From NCBI RefSeq assembly GCF_003111645.1, contig NZ_CP022187.1, positions 1,736,001-1,800,000 on the forward strand: DNA of 64,000 nucleotides. Reading direction: 5' to 3'. The position numbers and the translations under genes are program-made. This stretch comes from Parazoarcus communis (GTDB lineage Bacteria > Pseudomonadota > Gammaproteobacteria > Burkholderiales > Rhodocyclaceae). The notes under the pieces were generated by a model. The model was not told the origin of the DNA, made no database searches, and saw only the letters and a program-made list of their open reading frames with translations. Of the stretch, positions 1 through 10,268 are shown piece after piece (the first letter of the stretch is position 1; every line of letters begins with the position of its first letter).

Positions 1-918
1 CGCCTGCGGCACGAAGGCCTGCTCGAGCGGGAAACTTGCCGCTGCGGGTGCGTCCGGGCCAGCCACCCTCCGCACCGGAGCCTTGAGCGCAGCGAAAGCC
101 TTGTCCGCGATGGTGGCGGCAATCTCGGCGCCGACACCGCAGCTCCGGCTCGCCTCATGCACGATGATGGCCCTTCCCGTCTTCCTGACCGAAGCGAGGA
201 TACTCGCCTCATCCAGCGGCTTGAGCGTGCGCAGATCGATGACTTCTGCCGACACGCCCTGCCCGGCAAGCGCCTGCGCCGCCTCTTCGCACACTGCGAC
301 CGTCTTCGCATAGGAGATCAGGGTGACATCCTCCCCTGCCCTGCGCACCATCGCCTCGCCGATCGGCACCAGACATTCGCCATCCGGCACGTCGCCGGCG
401 ACGAAGGCGAGACCGATATCGACAAAGAACAGCACCGGGTTGTCATCTCGAATCGCAGCCTTGAGCAGTCCCTTGAAATCCGCCACGCTCGAGGGCATGA
501 CCACCTTCACGCCCGGGCTATGCACAAACCAGGCTTCAATGTTGTGGTTGTGCTGGGCACCGACACACCAGCCGGCACCGGTCATCGTGATCGCCACCAG
601 CGGAAAGCTGAACTGTCCGCCGGACAGATAGCGCAGCTTTCCCGCACTGTTGACCAGCTCGTCCATCGCGTAACACAGGAAAGGCGCGAACAGCAGGTCG
701 GCAACGGGACGCAGGCCGGTAGCCGCCGCACCTGCAGCCGTGCCGGCGATGATGCCCTCGGCCAGCGGGGTGTTGCGCACCCGCTCGCCCCCGAAGGCCT
801 CCACCAGCGCATGTCGTTTCGTCGCCACGCCTTCGCCCATCAGCAACACGCGCGGGTCGCGTGCCATCTCCTCGGCCAGCGCCTGATCGATCGCTTCCTG
901 AACTGTAATCTGTGCCAT
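1..918 (-). CDS. Pyruvate/acetoin dehydrogenase E1 component, beta subunit (partial)
   Basis: Reads from ATG at 918 to the left edge, 306 codons with no stop, so the C-terminal end lies outside the window. The translation (begins MAQITVQEAIDQALAEEM) has the transketolase-like pyrimidine-binding part of E1 beta subunits (MGEGV, TPLAEG, GAQHNH) and the typical C-terminal segment VIDLRTLKPLD. It would pair with the alpha subunit just upstream to decarboxylate a 2-oxo acid or acetoin with thiamine diphosphate. The start sits 13 bases after the alpha stop and has an AGGAG ribosome-binding site overlapping that stop, so the two are co-translated. Acetoin versus pyruvate cannot be decided; no E2 or E3 gene is visible. 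Confidence 0.9.
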   Translation of the reverse strand, partial: MAQITVQEAIDQALAEEMARDPRVLLMGEGVATKRHALVEAFGGERVRNTPLAEGIIAGTAAGAAATGLRPVADLLFAPFLCYAMDELVNSAGKLRYLSGGQFSFPLVAITMTGAGWCVGAQHNHNIEAWFVHSPGVKVVMPSSVADFKGLLKAAIRDDNPVLFFVDIGLAFVAGDVPDGECLVPIGEAMVRRAGEDVTLISYAKTVAVCEEAAQALAGQGVSAEVIDLRTLKPLDEASILASVRKTGRAIIVHEASRSCGVGAEIAATIADKAFAALKAPVRRVAGPDAPAAASFPLEQAFVPQA

Positions 919-931
919 TTTTCCTGGCTCC

Positions 932-1891
932 TCAGGCGTAGACATCGGTGACGAGTTCATCGATCGCGGGATACGGCGAGTCCATTGCATAGGCGACCGC
1001 CGCGTCGACACGGCTTTTCGCCGCCGCCCTCATCGTCGCGATGGCGTCGGCATCGAGCCTTCGGGATTCCTGCAGGCTGCCCTCGAAGCGCGACAGCGGG
1101 TCACGCGCCCATGCAGACGCCAGCTCCTGCGCATCGACGTACGCCTGATCATCGGGTTCGAAATGCCCCCGCAGGCGGTAGGTCCGGGCTTCGAGCAGAA
1201 AGGGCTTGCCGCTGCGGACCACGTCCAGCGCCGCAGTGGCCACTGCGCGCACCGCCTCGACGTCGTTCCCGTCCACCGTGACACTGTCGATGCCGAACGG
1301 CGCAGCCCAGCTCGCGATACGATCGGCCAGCATGGTCTCGCGCCGGCTGACGAAGGCCTGCCATTCGTTGTTCTCGCACACGAAGAGAATGGGCAAACCC
1401 CACACCGCGGCAAGATTGAGCGATTCATGGAAACGCCCTTCGCAGGCTGCGCCGTCGCCAAAGAAACACACGACGACACCTGCACGATGCAGCATCTTCT
1501 GTGACAGGCCGACGCCACATGCCAGCCCAAGTTCGCCGCCCACGATGGTCGAGGTCAGAATCACCCCCAGCTCACGCGCCGAGATGTGCAGCGAACCACT
1601 CTTGCCCTTGCAATACCCGTCCCTGCGCCCCATCACTTCGGAGAAAAGACGTCCGGGGTCTGCCCCGCGTGCCAGCAGATGCCCGGCGCTGCGATGATTG
1701 GTGAGAATCAGGTCATCCCTGCCCAGCGCCGCAATCACACCCACCGCGCAGGCTTCCTGACCCACCGAGGTACAGGTGCCGGGCGCCCCGGATTCGGCCT
1801 GCAAGGCCGCTGCCTGCTCTTCATAGGCACGGATCAGCTGCATCATCTGCAACAGTTCTTCCGGCCGCTCGCCATACAGTTTCACGCTCAC
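932..1891 (-). CDS. Pyruvate/acetoin dehydrogenase E1 component, alpha subunit
   Basis: 319 aa, GTG start with AGGAGGTG upstream. It carries the thiamine diphosphate motif: GDG at residues 145-147 and ENN at about 173-175, plus the conserved NHRSAGH and YRLRGH segments of E1 alpha chains. The subunit binds the diphosphate of the cofactor and works as a heterotetramer with the beta subunit encoded 13 bases downstream. The short length and the separate alpha/beta genes match the acetoin dehydrogenase (AcoA-like) or branched-type PDH group rather than the single-chain AceE. Upstream lies a 147-base gap after a GAF-domain gene, which holds no clear promoter that I can defend. Confidence 0.9.
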   Translation of the reverse strand: MSVKLYGERPEELLQMMQLIRAYEEQAAALQAESGAPGTCTSVGQEACAVGVIAALGRDDLILTNHRSAGHLLARGADPGRLFSEVMGRRDGYCKGKSGSLHISARELGVILTSTIVGGELGLACGVGLSQKMLHRAGVVVCFFGDGAACEGRFHESLNLAAVWGLPILFVCENNEWQAFVSRRETMLADRIASWAAPFGIDSVTVDGNDVEAVRAVATAALDVVRSGKPFLLEARTYRLRGHFEPDDQAYVDAQELASAWARDPLSRFEGSLQESRRLDADAIATMRAAAKSRVDAAVAYAMDSPYPAIDELVTDVYA

Positions 1892-2038
1892 GCCACACCT
1901 CCTGCTCCGCTTCGGTCTGTGAGTCCGGCGCCAGAAACGGCCGGACGCGACAGACTCTAGCCGCAGGAACTTCCCCGCGGCACGCGCTTAGGAAACATTT
2001 AGCATGATGCGAATGAAATCATAGACTTCGCCCCGCGC

Positions 2039-3370
2039 TCAGGCCTGAACCAGGCTCAGCGGACGCTGAACGCGCAGTCGGAAACGCCCGCGCCCCGTCT
2101 TCTCGATCTGCACGGGCGCCTCGCGCTCGACCAGTCGGCGTGCAAGCAGGATCAGCCGCGCCTCAAGATTGTCGCTGATCTCGGGCAGCCGGATTCTGGG
2201 GTCGAGCCGCAGTTCGCGATTGGAGAAATCAGTCTGTCCTTTGTCAACGTAGTCGCGAACCAGCGCCAAAAAGATGGAACCGGCCACGCCCTTGATCAGG
2301 TAGCCCCCATCGAGAAAGACGCTGTCGTTCTCCGCGTAGTGACGCACGGTCACTGCCCGGCCCCGCGCCGGGGATGGCGAGGGTTCGGGCTCAACGGGGT
2401 CCTCGCTGGTTTCATGGCTGTGCTGGAGCACACGCATCGCCGCCCCCAGTTGCCCCGCCAGCGCAACCAGGGCGTCCTCGTCGTCATAGCCGAAGCGCAG
2501 CTCCTGCGCGCTCTCGACATACAGCATGCCAACGAGCATGTGACAGGCCATGATCGGTACGGCCAGCTGGCTGCATGACGCGGGAAGTCCGGGCAGCGGG
2601 ATCTCGGTTTCGATTCCCCTCACACCACTTTTCTCGAGGCCGCTGCGAATCGCCCGCCCATAGCTGTACTCGGCTGCAAAATGCCCGATCCTGATTGGCG
2701 TGCGTTCGCGGGCAGCAACGCCGATGATGCCGTCGCCGAGCGCGATTTCCGAGCCCACGCCCGAGCTCGGATACCCTCTGCTGGCAACCGTGTACAAGTG
2801 TCCGCCCCCTTCGTCCAGCATCAGCACCATCGCATGCTCGATGTCGAAATGACGTGCAAGCCCCGCCAGCAGACGCGACAGCAAACCCTCCAGATCGGCG
2901 GCACCGCAAAGCATCTCGGAGCACGCCCTCAAGGACGACAGCCTGTTGCGGTGAACCGGCGGCAGGACGACGACCTCGCCCGGCACCTTCTCGATATCGA
3001 GTACGCGATAGACATCCGAACCCAGCAGGCGGAAAACGCCGCTCATGCCGGTATGCGAAGCGATGCCGGCCAGCCTCACCTTCATGGTCTCGAACAGCGG
3101 ACCACTGTCCTCGGTGCGCAGGTACTGCAGGCTCAGCCGATAGTGAGCCGCAGTGTGGGGGTCGATCACCGACACCCGCGCATAGGGAGACGCCAGAATA
3201 TTGCGCCGCGTGGTGTTGAAAAACTGGTAGGACAAGGCGACATGCTCGCTGTCCACGAACTGAACCTGCGAAAGATAGGCGACGTTCGGCGTGCCGTCCG
3301 GCGCGCAGGTGGCGATATTGCCCGGGACGACACCTTCGAGGCAATCACGTATGCTTTCCAGCCTCACCAT
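2039..3370 (-). CDS. PPOX-like FMN-binding domain + GAF domain + probable C-terminal winged helix
   Basis: 443 aa from ATG at 3370 (a GTG lies one codon earlier; the ATG is better spaced from AGGGG). Residues about 1-130 look like the split-barrel pyridoxamine phosphate oxidase/flavin reductase fold (GNIATCAPDGTPNVAYLSQV). Residues about 145-315 are a GAF domain, and the last 90 residues (YLIKGVAGSIF, then basic RRLVEREAP) look like a compact winged-helix unit. The protein may be a flavin- or ligand-sensing regulator; this is inference. Its start overlaps the stop of the upstream PPOX-like gene (TGATG), so the pair is translationally coupled. The dehydrogenase E1 genes follow 147 bases downstream. 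Confidence 0.7.
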   Translation of the reverse strand: MVRLESIRDCLEGVVPGNIATCAPDGTPNVAYLSQVQFVDSEHVALSYQFFNTTRRNILASPYARVSVIDPHTAAHYRLSLQYLRTEDSGPLFETMKVRLAGIASHTGMSGVFRLLGSDVYRVLDIEKVPGEVVVLPPVHRNRLSSLRACSEMLCGAADLEGLLSRLLAGLARHFDIEHAMVLMLDEGGGHLYTVASRGYPSSGVGSEIALGDGIIGVAARERTPIRIGHFAAEYSYGRAIRSGLEKSGVRGIETEIPLPGLPASCSQLAVPIMACHMLVGMLYVESAQELRFGYDDEDALVALAGQLGAAMRVLQHSHETSEDPVEPEPSPSPARGRAVTVRHYAENDSVFLDGGYLIKGVAGSIFLALVRDYVDKGQTDFSNRELRLDPRIRLPEISDNLEARLILLARRLVEREAPVQIEKTGRGRFRLRVQRPLSLVQA

Positions 3371-3867
3371 CACCGAGCCCCTGCGAGTGGCTCGCCCGCA
3401 TGCGGCCCAGGCGTCTGGGAAAACGCGGACGTCGGCGTAAATCGCACCATGACAAGCTCATCCACCGGACAGGCGAGCAGCGCGCGCACCATTTCTTCGG
3501 TATGACCATAGGGTGCCAGCACGCCAACGAAGCCGTCGCGGTAGCGGTCGACCAGCGCTGCGTCGCCGGGCTCGAGGCGCAGGACCAGGGCATCGTCCCC
3601 CTTGAGCTGCAGGGTGCGGTGTGTGCTTGGCTCACTGAAAACGACCGCTAATGCGCCGCTGCGTCGAACACCATCGAGCACGTCCGCCGCCGCCTTCACC
3701 CCGAAGATCACGTTCACGCTGTTGCAGTCCTCCGCGACACGGCAACCGAGCCCGCGCGCCAAGGCCGGGAAGCCCCCGGGGCGACAGGAAGCAGCATTGA
3801 TCGACACCGCGCCGGAGATGAACTCCGCGTGCGCGCGATCGAGAATCGGCGGGCGTGAACTCGACAT
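3370..3867 (-). CDS. Pyridoxamine 5'-phosphate oxidase-like protein
   Basis: 165 aa from ATG at 3867 (MSSSRPPILDRAHAEFISG). The reading frame is open further upstream, but that part crosses the acnB terminator and is not protein-like, so I use the internal start. The sequence resembles small PPOX-related split-barrel proteins: early AHAEFISGAVSI segment, then a hydrophobic strand-rich body (ALAVVFSEPSTHRTLQLKG). It lacks anything that fixes a substrate. No good ribosome-binding site is visible; a TATGAT hexamer lies about 9 bases before the ATG, so a very short leader is possible. It overlaps the downstream PPOX-GAF gene by one base and probably works with it. Confidence 0.65.
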   Translation of the reverse strand: MSSSRPPILDRAHAEFISGAVSINAASCRPGGFPALARGLGCRVAEDCNSVNVIFGVKAAADVLDGVRRSGALAVVFSEPSTHRTLQLKGDDALVLRLEPGDAALVDRYRDGFVGVLAPYGHTEEMVRALLACPVDELVMVRFTPTSAFSQTPGPHAGEPLAGAR

Positions 3868-4021
3868 CGTGTTCAAATCATAGCCGCGTTTGCAGACACT
3901 TCCACTTCCTGCATGGCCCTGCATCGCCCCTAATGCGCGCCTTGGAAAGCAGCTCGGACACTCACCTTCCGCCAGCTGCGCAAGCCCCCGTTCCGCCCTG
4001 ATCCCCGGGAAGTCGAGCACG

Positions 4022-4058
4022 AAAAAAAACGCCCCTACCGGTTTCCCGGACAGGGGCG
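4022..4058 (-). terminator. Rho-independent terminator of acnB
   Basis: On the minus strand a GC-rich stem CGCCCCTGTCC / GG(T)AGGGGCG is followed by eight T residues. It lies about 50 bases after the acnB stop codon and ends that transcript before the PPOX-like gene. Confidence 0.9.
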
Positions 4059-4108
4059 CTTCACTGCGCCGGCGAGTCCGCTCACGCAAACCCGCCCGGC
4101 CTGATGCT

Positions 4109-6706
4109 TCAGATTTCGACGGTGTCGGCGACTTCCTTGAACTCGGCGATCTGGTCGAAGTTCATGTAGCGATAAACCTCACCCGCCTTCGCGTCGAGCG
4201 ACTGAACCTGCGCCAGGTACTCGGCAACCGTCGGGATCTTGCCGGTCAGCGCGCACACTGCGGCCAGCTCGGCAGAGCCGAGGTAGACCTGGGTGTCGAT
4301 ACCGAGACGGTTCGGGAAGTTACGCGTGGACGTCGACATCGCCGTCGAACCCTTGCGAATCTGCGCCTGGTTACCCATGCACAGCGAGCAGCCCGGCGGC
4401 TCCATGCGGGCACCGGACTTGCCGAGCACCGAGTAGTAGCCTTCTTCGTTCAGGATCATGGCATCCATCTTGGTCGGCGGAGCCACCCACAGACGGGTCG
4501 GGATGTCCGACTTGCCTTCGAGCACCTTGGCCGCAGCACGGAAGTGACCGATGTTGGTCATGCACGAACCGATGAACACTTCGTCGATCTTGGCGCCGGC
4601 AACTTCGGACAGCAGCTTGACGTCGTCCGGGTCGTTCGGGCAGGCAACGATCGGTTCCTTGATGTCGGCCAGATCGATGTCGATCACAGCAGCGTAATCG
4701 GCATCGGCGTCGCCCGACAGCAGCTCGCCGTTGGCGATCCACGCTTCCATGGCCTTGATGCGACGACCCAGGGTGCGGGCGTCCTGATAGCCATTGGCGA
4801 TCATCCACTTCATCAGCGTGATGTTCGAGTTCATGTACTCGACGATCGGCGCCTTGTCCAGGTGCACCGTGCAGCCAGCGGCAGAGCGCTCGGCCGATGC
4901 GTCGGACAGCTCGAATGCCTGCTCGACCTTCAGATCCGGCAGACCTTCGATTTCGAGGATGCGGCCGGAGAAGATGTTCTTCTTGCCCTTCTTCTCAACC
5001 GTCAGCAGGCCCGCCTTGATGGCGTACAGCGGAATGGCGTTGACCAGATCACGCAGGGTGACGCCGGGCTGCATCTTGCCCTTGAAGCGCACCAGCACGG
5101 ATTCCGGCATGTCCAGCGGCATCACGCCAGTGGCAGCGGCAAAGGCGACCAGACCGGAACCGGCCGGGAAGGAGATGCCGATCGGGAAACGGGTGTGCGA
5201 GTCACCGCCGGTACCAACGGTATCGGGCAGCAGCAGACGGTTGAGCCAGGAGTGGATCACGCCGTCACCCGGACGCAGCGAAACGCCGCCACGCGTGGAG
5301 ATGAAGCTCGGCAGTTCGCGGTGGGTCTTGACGTCGATCAGCTTCGGGTAGGCCGAGGTGTGGCAGAAGGACTGCATCACCAGATCAGCCGAGAAGCCGA
5401 GGCAGGCCAGATCCTTGAGCTCGTCGCGGGTCATCGGGCCGGTGGTGTCCTGGGAACCGACGGTGGTCATCTTCGGTTCGCAGTAGGTACCCGGGCGAAC
5501 GCCCTTGCCTTCCGGCAGGCCGCAGGCACGACCGACCATCTTCTGTGCCAGCGAGAAGCCCTTGCCGCTGTCGGCGGGGTCTTGCGGCAGACGGAACAGC
5601 GTGGACGGCGGCAGGCCAAGCGCTTCACGCGCCTTGGTCGTCAGGCCACGGCCGATGATCAGCGGAATACGGCCGCCGGCACGGACTTCGTCGAGGATGA
5701 CCGGAGTCTTGAGTGCCGCTTCAGCGATCTGTTCGCCGTTCTTGAAGGCGGTGACCACGGCAGTTGCCTGGTCGACCTTCAGTTCGATCTCGTCGCCCAT
5801 GTCCATCGACGAAACGTCGATTTCGATCGGCAGCGCACCGGCATCTTCCATCGTGTTGAAGAAGATCGGCGCAATCTTGGAACCCAGACACACACCACCG
5901 AAACGCTTGTTCGGCACGAAGGGGATGTCTTCGCCGGTGAACCACAGCACCGAGTTGGTGGCCGACTTGCGCGAGGAACCGGTACCGACCACGTCACCAA
6001 CGTAGGCGACGAGGTTGCCCTTGGCGCGCAGATCTTCGATGAACTTGATCGGACCGCGAACACCGGCGTCTTCCGGCGTGATGCCCGGACGCGGGTTCTT
6101 CAGCATGGCCAGCGCGTGCAGCGGGATGTCGGGACGCGACCACGCGTCCGGTGCCGGCGACAGGTCGTCGGTGTTGGTTTCACCGGTGACCTTGAACACG
6201 GTCAGCTTCTGCGACGCGGGGACTTCAGGACGGCTGGTAAACCACTCGCCGTCGGCCCAGGACTGCAACACGGCCTTGGCGTTTGCGTTGCCAGCGTCGG
6301 CCAGCTCCTTGACGTCGTGGAAGAAATCGAACATCAGCAGGGTCTTCTTCAGACCTTCAGCCGCGACCGCACCGACCTCGGCATCGCCGAGCACGTCGAT
6401 CATGGGCTTGATGTTGAAGCCACCCAACATGGTGCCGAGCAGTTCGACGGCCTTGGTGCGCGACACCAGGGCACAGGTTTCTTCGCTCTTGGCGAGCTTG
6501 GCCAGGAACTCGGCCTTGACCTTGGCGGCATCATCGACACCAGCCGGTACGCGGTAGGTGAGCAGTTCGACGAGGAACGCTTCCTCGCCGGCAGGCGGAT
6601 TCTTGAGCAGTTCGACCAACTCGGTAGTTTGCTGCTTGGTCAGGGGCAGCGCGGGGATACCGAGGGCGGCACGCTCGGCGACATGGGCACGGTAGGCTTC
6701 AAGCAC
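4109..6706 (-). CDS. acnB: Aconitate hydratase B
   Basis: 865 aa from GTG at 6706, the same length as E. coli AcnB. This start gives the family's usual N-terminus ([18 protein letters not shown]) and has AAGGAAG five bases upstream; a longer frame exists but adds an atypical extension. The enzyme interconverts citrate and isocitrate in the TCA cycle and, in the family, also 2-methylisocitrate. The HEAT-like N-terminal domain and swivelling domain come first, and the 4Fe-4S cysteines are C715 (GSCMTN), C773 and C776 (GCSLCMG). Transcribed away from acnA, with a strong terminator after it. In well-studied bacteria apo-AcnB also binds RNA; nothing here tests that. Confidence 0.97.
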   Translation of the reverse strand: MLEAYRAHVAERAALGIPALPLTKQQTTELVELLKNPPAGEEAFLVELLTYRVPAGVDDAAKVKAEFLAKLAKSEETCALVSRTKAVELLGTMLGGFNIKPMIDVLGDAEVGAVAAEGLKKTLLMFDFFHDVKELADAGNANAKAVLQSWADGEWFTSRPEVPASQKLTVFKVTGETNTDDLSPAPDAWSRPDIPLHALAMLKNPRPGITPEDAGVRGPIKFIEDLRAKGNLVAYVGDVVGTGSSRKSATNSVLWFTGEDIPFVPNKRFGGVCLGSKIAPIFFNTMEDAGALPIEIDVSSMDMGDEIELKVDQATAVVTAFKNGEQIAEAALKTPVILDEVRAGGRIPLIIGRGLTTKAREALGLPPSTLFRLPQDPADSGKGFSLAQKMVGRACGLPEGKGVRPGTYCEPKMTTVGSQDTTGPMTRDELKDLACLGFSADLVMQSFCHTSAYPKLIDVKTHRELPSFISTRGGVSLRPGDGVIHSWLNRLLLPDTVGTGGDSHTRFPIGISFPAGSGLVAFAAATGVMPLDMPESVLVRFKGKMQPGVTLRDLVNAIPLYAIKAGLLTVEKKGKKNIFSGRILEIEGLPDLKVEQAFELSDASAERSAAGCTVHLDKAPIVEYMNSNITLMKWMIANGYQDARTLGRRIKAMEAWIANGELLSGDADADYAAVIDIDLADIKEPIVACPNDPDDVKLLSEVAGAKIDEVFIGSCMTNIGHFRAAAKVLEGKSDIPTRLWVAPPTKMDAMILNEEGYYSVLGKSGARMEPPGCSLCMGNQAQIRKGSTAMSTSTRNFPNRLGIDTQVYLGSAELAAVCALTGKIPTVAEYLAQVQSLDAKAGEVYRYMNFDQIAEFKEVADTVEI

Positions 6707-6777
6707 GGCGACTTCCTTCCAGTTTGTGACGGTGGCAGGGGCTCCGAACGGGGGTTCTCCCGCACGGATCAAACGAG

Positions 6778-6814
6778 ATTATATGTCTTTTATAAGACTT
6801 AGGGTGCAGTGCAA
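6778..6814 (-). promoter_or_regulatory. Candidate acnB promoter with inverted-repeat operator, in the 303-base acnB/acnA gap
   Basis: The gap 6707-7009 separates the two divergent aconitase genes. On the minus strand there is a perfect TATAAT at 6783-6778. Just upstream of it lies an inverted repeat, GTCTT-TTAT-AAGAC on the plus strand (6785-6798). A TTGCAC at 6814-6809 is too far (25 bases) to be a normal -35, so an activator may be needed. The repeat sits where a repressor or activator would act on acnB. The rest of the gap holds the acnA leader (AGGAGA before its ATG) and no gene that I can support. Confidence 0.5.
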
Positions 6815-7009
6815 CACCCTGCGCGGTCTCAGACACGACTCAAGCGTCCAATTCTACTCCCGACGCATCTACCCACAATAGGCCATTGGCAAGGATTTGG
6901 CAGGTTTCGCGGCACACAGCGGAATCCGGGGAACATCACATGCATCGGTCTGGTCGGAAACCACACACGGGCATCAAAACAGCGCCCACCCACCCGCAGG
7001 AGACGAGCC

Positions 7010-9727
7010 ATGCCCCATGAAATGTTCGACACGCTGAAGACCTTCTCGACCCGCAGCGGTGTGTGCGGCCGGTATTACTCCCTGCCCGCCCTGGAGTCAG
7101 CCGGGGTCGGCCCGGTATCCCGACTGCCGGTGTCGATCCGTATCGTGCTCGAGGCGGTGTTGAGGAACTGCGACGGCCGCCGGGTAACCGAGCGGCATGT
7201 GCGCGAACTTGCCAACTGGGCACCCGATGCCCCGCGCAACGCGGAGATTCCGTTTCTGGTCGCACGTGTCGTCCTGCAGGACTTCACCGGCGTTCCCCTG
7301 CTGTGCGACCTCGCCGCCATGCGCAACGTGGCCGTCGAGCAGGGCAAGGACGCAAAACGGATCGAGCCCCTGGTTCCGGTCGACCTGGTCGTCGATCATT
7401 CGGTCCAGGTTGACCACTTCGGCACGCCACAGGCCTTGCAGCAGAACATGACGCTCGAGTTCGAACGCAACCGCGAACGCTACCAGTTCATGAAGTGGGG
7501 CATGCAGGCCTTCGATGCCTTCCGTGTCGTTCCGCCGGGCATTGGCATCGTGCACCAGGTGAATCTGGAGTACCTGTTCGAAGGCCTGCGCCATACCGGC
7601 GACCTGTACTACCCGGATACCCTGGTCGGCACCGACTCGCACACAACGATGATCAACGGCGTGGGCGTGGTGGGCTGGGGCGTTGGCGGGATCGAGGCCG
7701 AAGCGGGAATGCTCGGGCAGCCGGTGTATTTCCTGACGCCGGACGTGATCGGTGTCGAGCTCCGGGGTCGCCTGCCGGAAGGCGCAACGGCCACCGATCT
7801 GGTGCTGCGCGTGACTGAGATGCTGCGGCGCGAGAAGGTGGTGGGCAAGTTCGTCGAGTTCTTTGGCGAGGGAACGGCGGCACTGAGCGTGACCGACCGT
7901 GCGACCATTGCCAACATGGCGCCCGAGTACGGCGCAACCATGGGCTTTTTCCCGGTAGACGAGAAAACCGTGGCCTACATGCGCGGAACCGGGCGCAGCG
8001 AGGAAAGCTGCGAGCTGATCGAAGCCTATTTCCGGGCGCAACAACTGTTCGGTGTGCCGCGCGCCGGCGAGATCGATTACACCCGCACCCTGACACTGGA
8101 CCTCGACACCATCGTGCCCTCGCTCGCCGGGCCGAGCCGGCCGCAGGACCGCATCGAGCTGCCCGCCATGCGGCGCACCTTTGAAGCGCTGTTCTCGGCC
8201 CCGCCCGCCGACAACGGCTTCGGCCGTGACGCCGAGCAACTGGACAAGCGGGTCGCAACCGGTCTCGATGGCGTCGACCTCGGCCACGGCGACATCCTGA
8301 TCGCCGCCATCACCTCATGCACCAACACCAGCAACCCTGCGGTGATGATTGCGGCCGGGCTGCTTGCACGCAAGGCCGTGATGCGCGGCATGCGGGTCAA
8401 GCCGCACATCAAGACCTCGCTTGCGCCGGGCTCGCGCGTCGTCACCGAGTACCTGGGCAAGGCCGGGCTGCTCGAGCCGCTGGCCGAACTCGGGTTTGCG
8501 CTCGCAGGCTACGGCTGCACCACCTGCATCGGAAACTCGGGCGATCTCGCACCGGCGCTGAACGAAGCCATCACGGGCAATGACATCGTCGCCGCTGCAG
8601 TGCTCTCGGGCAACCGCAACTTCGAGGCCCGGATCCATCCGAACATCCGTGCGAATTACCTCGCCTCTCCTCCCCTCGTGGTGGCCTACGCCCTGGCAGG
8701 CACCGCCAGAATCGACCTGAGCAGCGAAGCGCTCGGCTCCGACACGGACGGCAAGCCGGTATTCCTGAAGGACCTGTGGCCAAGCTCGGACGAAATCGCC
8801 GAGCTCATGCCCTTCGCCATGGATCCGGCCACCTACCGCCGCCTCTACGCCGATTTCAGCAAGGACAATGCACTGTGGCAGGAGATCGCCGCCCCCACCG
8901 GGGTGGTCTACGACTGGCCCACCTCCACCTACATCGCGCGCCCGCCCTTCTTCGACGAGTTCACGGTCACACCCGGTGCGGTGTCGGACGTCATCGGCGC
9001 GCGTCCGCTGATGCTGCTCGGCGATTCGGTGACCACCGACCACATCTCGCCCGCCGGTGCCTTCTCCGAATCGAGCCCTGCCGGACAGTGGCTCAAGGGA
9101 CAAGGCGTAAAACGCAAGGACTTCAACTCCTACGGTTCGCGCCGCGGACAGCACGAAGTCATGGTGCGAGGCACCTTTGCCAACGTCCGCATCAAGAACC
9201 TGATGCTGCCCGCGGGTGCGGACGGCAGACGGCGCGAAGGGGGTTACACCCTGCTCGACGGCGAGGAGGCCACGGTGTTCGACGCTGCCGCAGCATGGCG
9301 GGCACGCGGTACGCCCACGGTGATTCTGGCCGGAGAGGAATACGGCACCGGCTCCTCGCGTGACTGGGCGGCAAAGGGCACGGCACTGCTCGGCGTGAAG
9401 GCCGTCGTCGCGCGCAGTTTCGAGCGCATCCACCGCTCCAACCTGGTCGGCATGGGCGTGCTTCCCTTGCAGTTCGAGGGCGACGTCAGCTGGGACTCGC
9501 TCGGCATCGACGGCAGCGAAACCATCGACATCGTCGGCGTGAGTGCCGACATGCAGCCGCAACAGCATCTGAACATGCGCATCCACCGCGCTGACGGCAG
9601 CCAGGAGGACGTCAGCCTGCTGTGCCGGATCGACACGCCGATCGAGGTCGAGTATTACCTGCACGGCGGCATCCTTCCCTACGTGCTGCGCGACATACTC
9701 TTCCCCGACGGCGCGGTGCACGGCTGA
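7010..9727 (+). CDS. acnA: Aconitate hydratase A
   Basis: 905 aa from ATG at 7010, preceded by AGGAGA. Cluster cysteines are at about residues 437 (TSCTNTSNP), 503 and 506 (GCTTCIGN), matching the AcnA/IRP layout. Other landmarks are [22 protein letters not shown] and the swivel-domain GTGSSRDWA. It catalyses citrate to isocitrate through cis-aconitate. AcnD (methylcitrate branch) is a close relative, but no prp genes are nearby, so AcnA is preferred. Transcribed divergently from acnB, which suggests shared control of the two isozymes. Confidence 0.93.
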   Translation: MPHEMFDTLKTFSTRSGVCGRYYSLPALESAGVGPVSRLPVSIRIVLEAVLRNCDGRRVTERHVRELANWAPDAPRNAEIPFLVARVVLQDFTGVPLLCDLAAMRNVAVEQGKDAKRIEPLVPVDLVVDHSVQVDHFGTPQALQQNMTLEFERNRERYQFMKWGMQAFDAFRVVPPGIGIVHQVNLEYLFEGLRHTGDLYYPDTLVGTDSHTTMINGVGVVGWGVGGIEAEAGMLGQPVYFLTPDVIGVELRGRLPEGATATDLVLRVTEMLRREKVVGKFVEFFGEGTAALSVTDRATIANMAPEYGATMGFFPVDEKTVAYMRGTGRSEESCELIEAYFRAQQLFGVPRAGEIDYTRTLTLDLDTIVPSLAGPSRPQDRIELPAMRRTFEALFSAPPADNGFGRDAEQLDKRVATGLDGVDLGHGDILIAAITSCTNTSNPAVMIAAGLLARKAVMRGMRVKPHIKTSLAPGSRVVTEYLGKAGLLEPLAELGFALAGYGCTTCIGNSGDLAPALNEAITGNDIVAAAVLSGNRNFEARIHPNIRANYLASPPLVVAYALAGTARIDLSSEALGSDTDGKPVFLKDLWPSSDEIAELMPFAMDPATYRRLYADFSKDNALWQEIAAPTGVVYDWPTSTYIARPPFFDEFTVTPGAVSDVIGARPLMLLGDSVTTDHISPAGAFSESSPAGQWLKGQGVKRKDFNSYGSRRGQHEVMVRGTFANVRIKNLMLPAGADGRRREGGYTLLDGEEATVFDAAAAWRARGTPTVILAGEEYGTGSSRDWAAKGTALLGVKAVVARSFERIHRSNLVGMGVLPLQFEGDVSWDSLGIDGSETIDIVGVSADMQPQQHLNMRIHRADGSQEDVSLLCRIDTPIEVEYYLHGGILPYVLRDILFPDGAVHG

Positions 9728-9734
9728 ACCTTTT

Positions 9735-9759
9735 TGCGCCGCGTACAACGCGCGGCGCA
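9735..9759 (+). terminator. Hairpin after acnA
   Basis: TGCGCCGCG and CGCGGCGCA form a perfect 9-base-pair stem with a 7-base loop, 8 bases after the acnA stop. No T-run follows, so termination would be weak or factor-dependent. Confidence 0.45.
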
Positions 9760-9813
9760 TACCAATCTCAGCCTGATGGGGCAAAATGGGCATCCGACAT
9801 CACCGGTAACAAG

Positions 9814-10215
9814 ATGAAACCCACCCCCTGTCCCTGTGGATCCGGCAAGGAGTTCAGCGCCTGCTGCGGCCCGGCCATTGACGGCACGCTCAGCCCACAG
9901 ACTGCCGAGGCGCTGATGCGCTCGCGCTACTCGGCCTATGTGCTTGAGAACGAAGCCTATCTGCTGGCGACCTGGCACGTATCGACCCGTCCGGCACCGC
10001 CGCTGTTCGACACCGCTCCCTTGCCAAAATGGATCGGGCTGCAGGTGCGCGCACACCGGCAGACGGATGAAACACATGCCGAAGTCGAGTTCCTTGCACG
10101 CTACAAGGTGGGCGGACGTGCCCACCGACTGCACGAAACCAGCCGCTTCGTGCGCGAGGACGGACGCTGGCTCTACCTTGACGGCGACATGCACGATGCG
10201 GACAAGGACCGCTGA
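9814..10215 (+). CDS. YchJ-family SEC-C motif protein (UPF0225)
   Basis: 133 aa from ATG at 9814. The N-terminus is a SEC-C zinc motif (CPCGSGKEFSACCG), followed by an NTF2-like body with the family signature LMRSRYSAYV. The zinc motif resembles the SecA C-terminal tail, but no biochemical role is established for this family. The frame is open upstream into acnA, but the SEC-C motif is normally at the extreme N-terminus, which supports this start. A second, unrelated protein with the same zinc motif is encoded at 14450-15172. Confidence 0.85.
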   Translation: MKPTPCPCGSGKEFSACCGPAIDGTLSPQTAEALMRSRYSAYVLENEAYLLATWHVSTRPAPPLFDTAPLPKWIGLQVRAHRQTDETHAEVEFLARYKVGGRAHRLHETSRFVREDGRWLYLDGDMHDADKDR

Positions 10216-10268
10216 AGCCACCCTATAATCCGCTGCATCAACCCCGAAGCCTCGCCAACGAGAACAAC

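Noticed and set aside
3890-6802. Very long open frame on the plus strand (about 970 codons) opposite acnB
   Set aside because: It is the complement of acnB; long antisense frames are common in high-G+C genes. The acnB protein has complete family motifs, while this frame has none.
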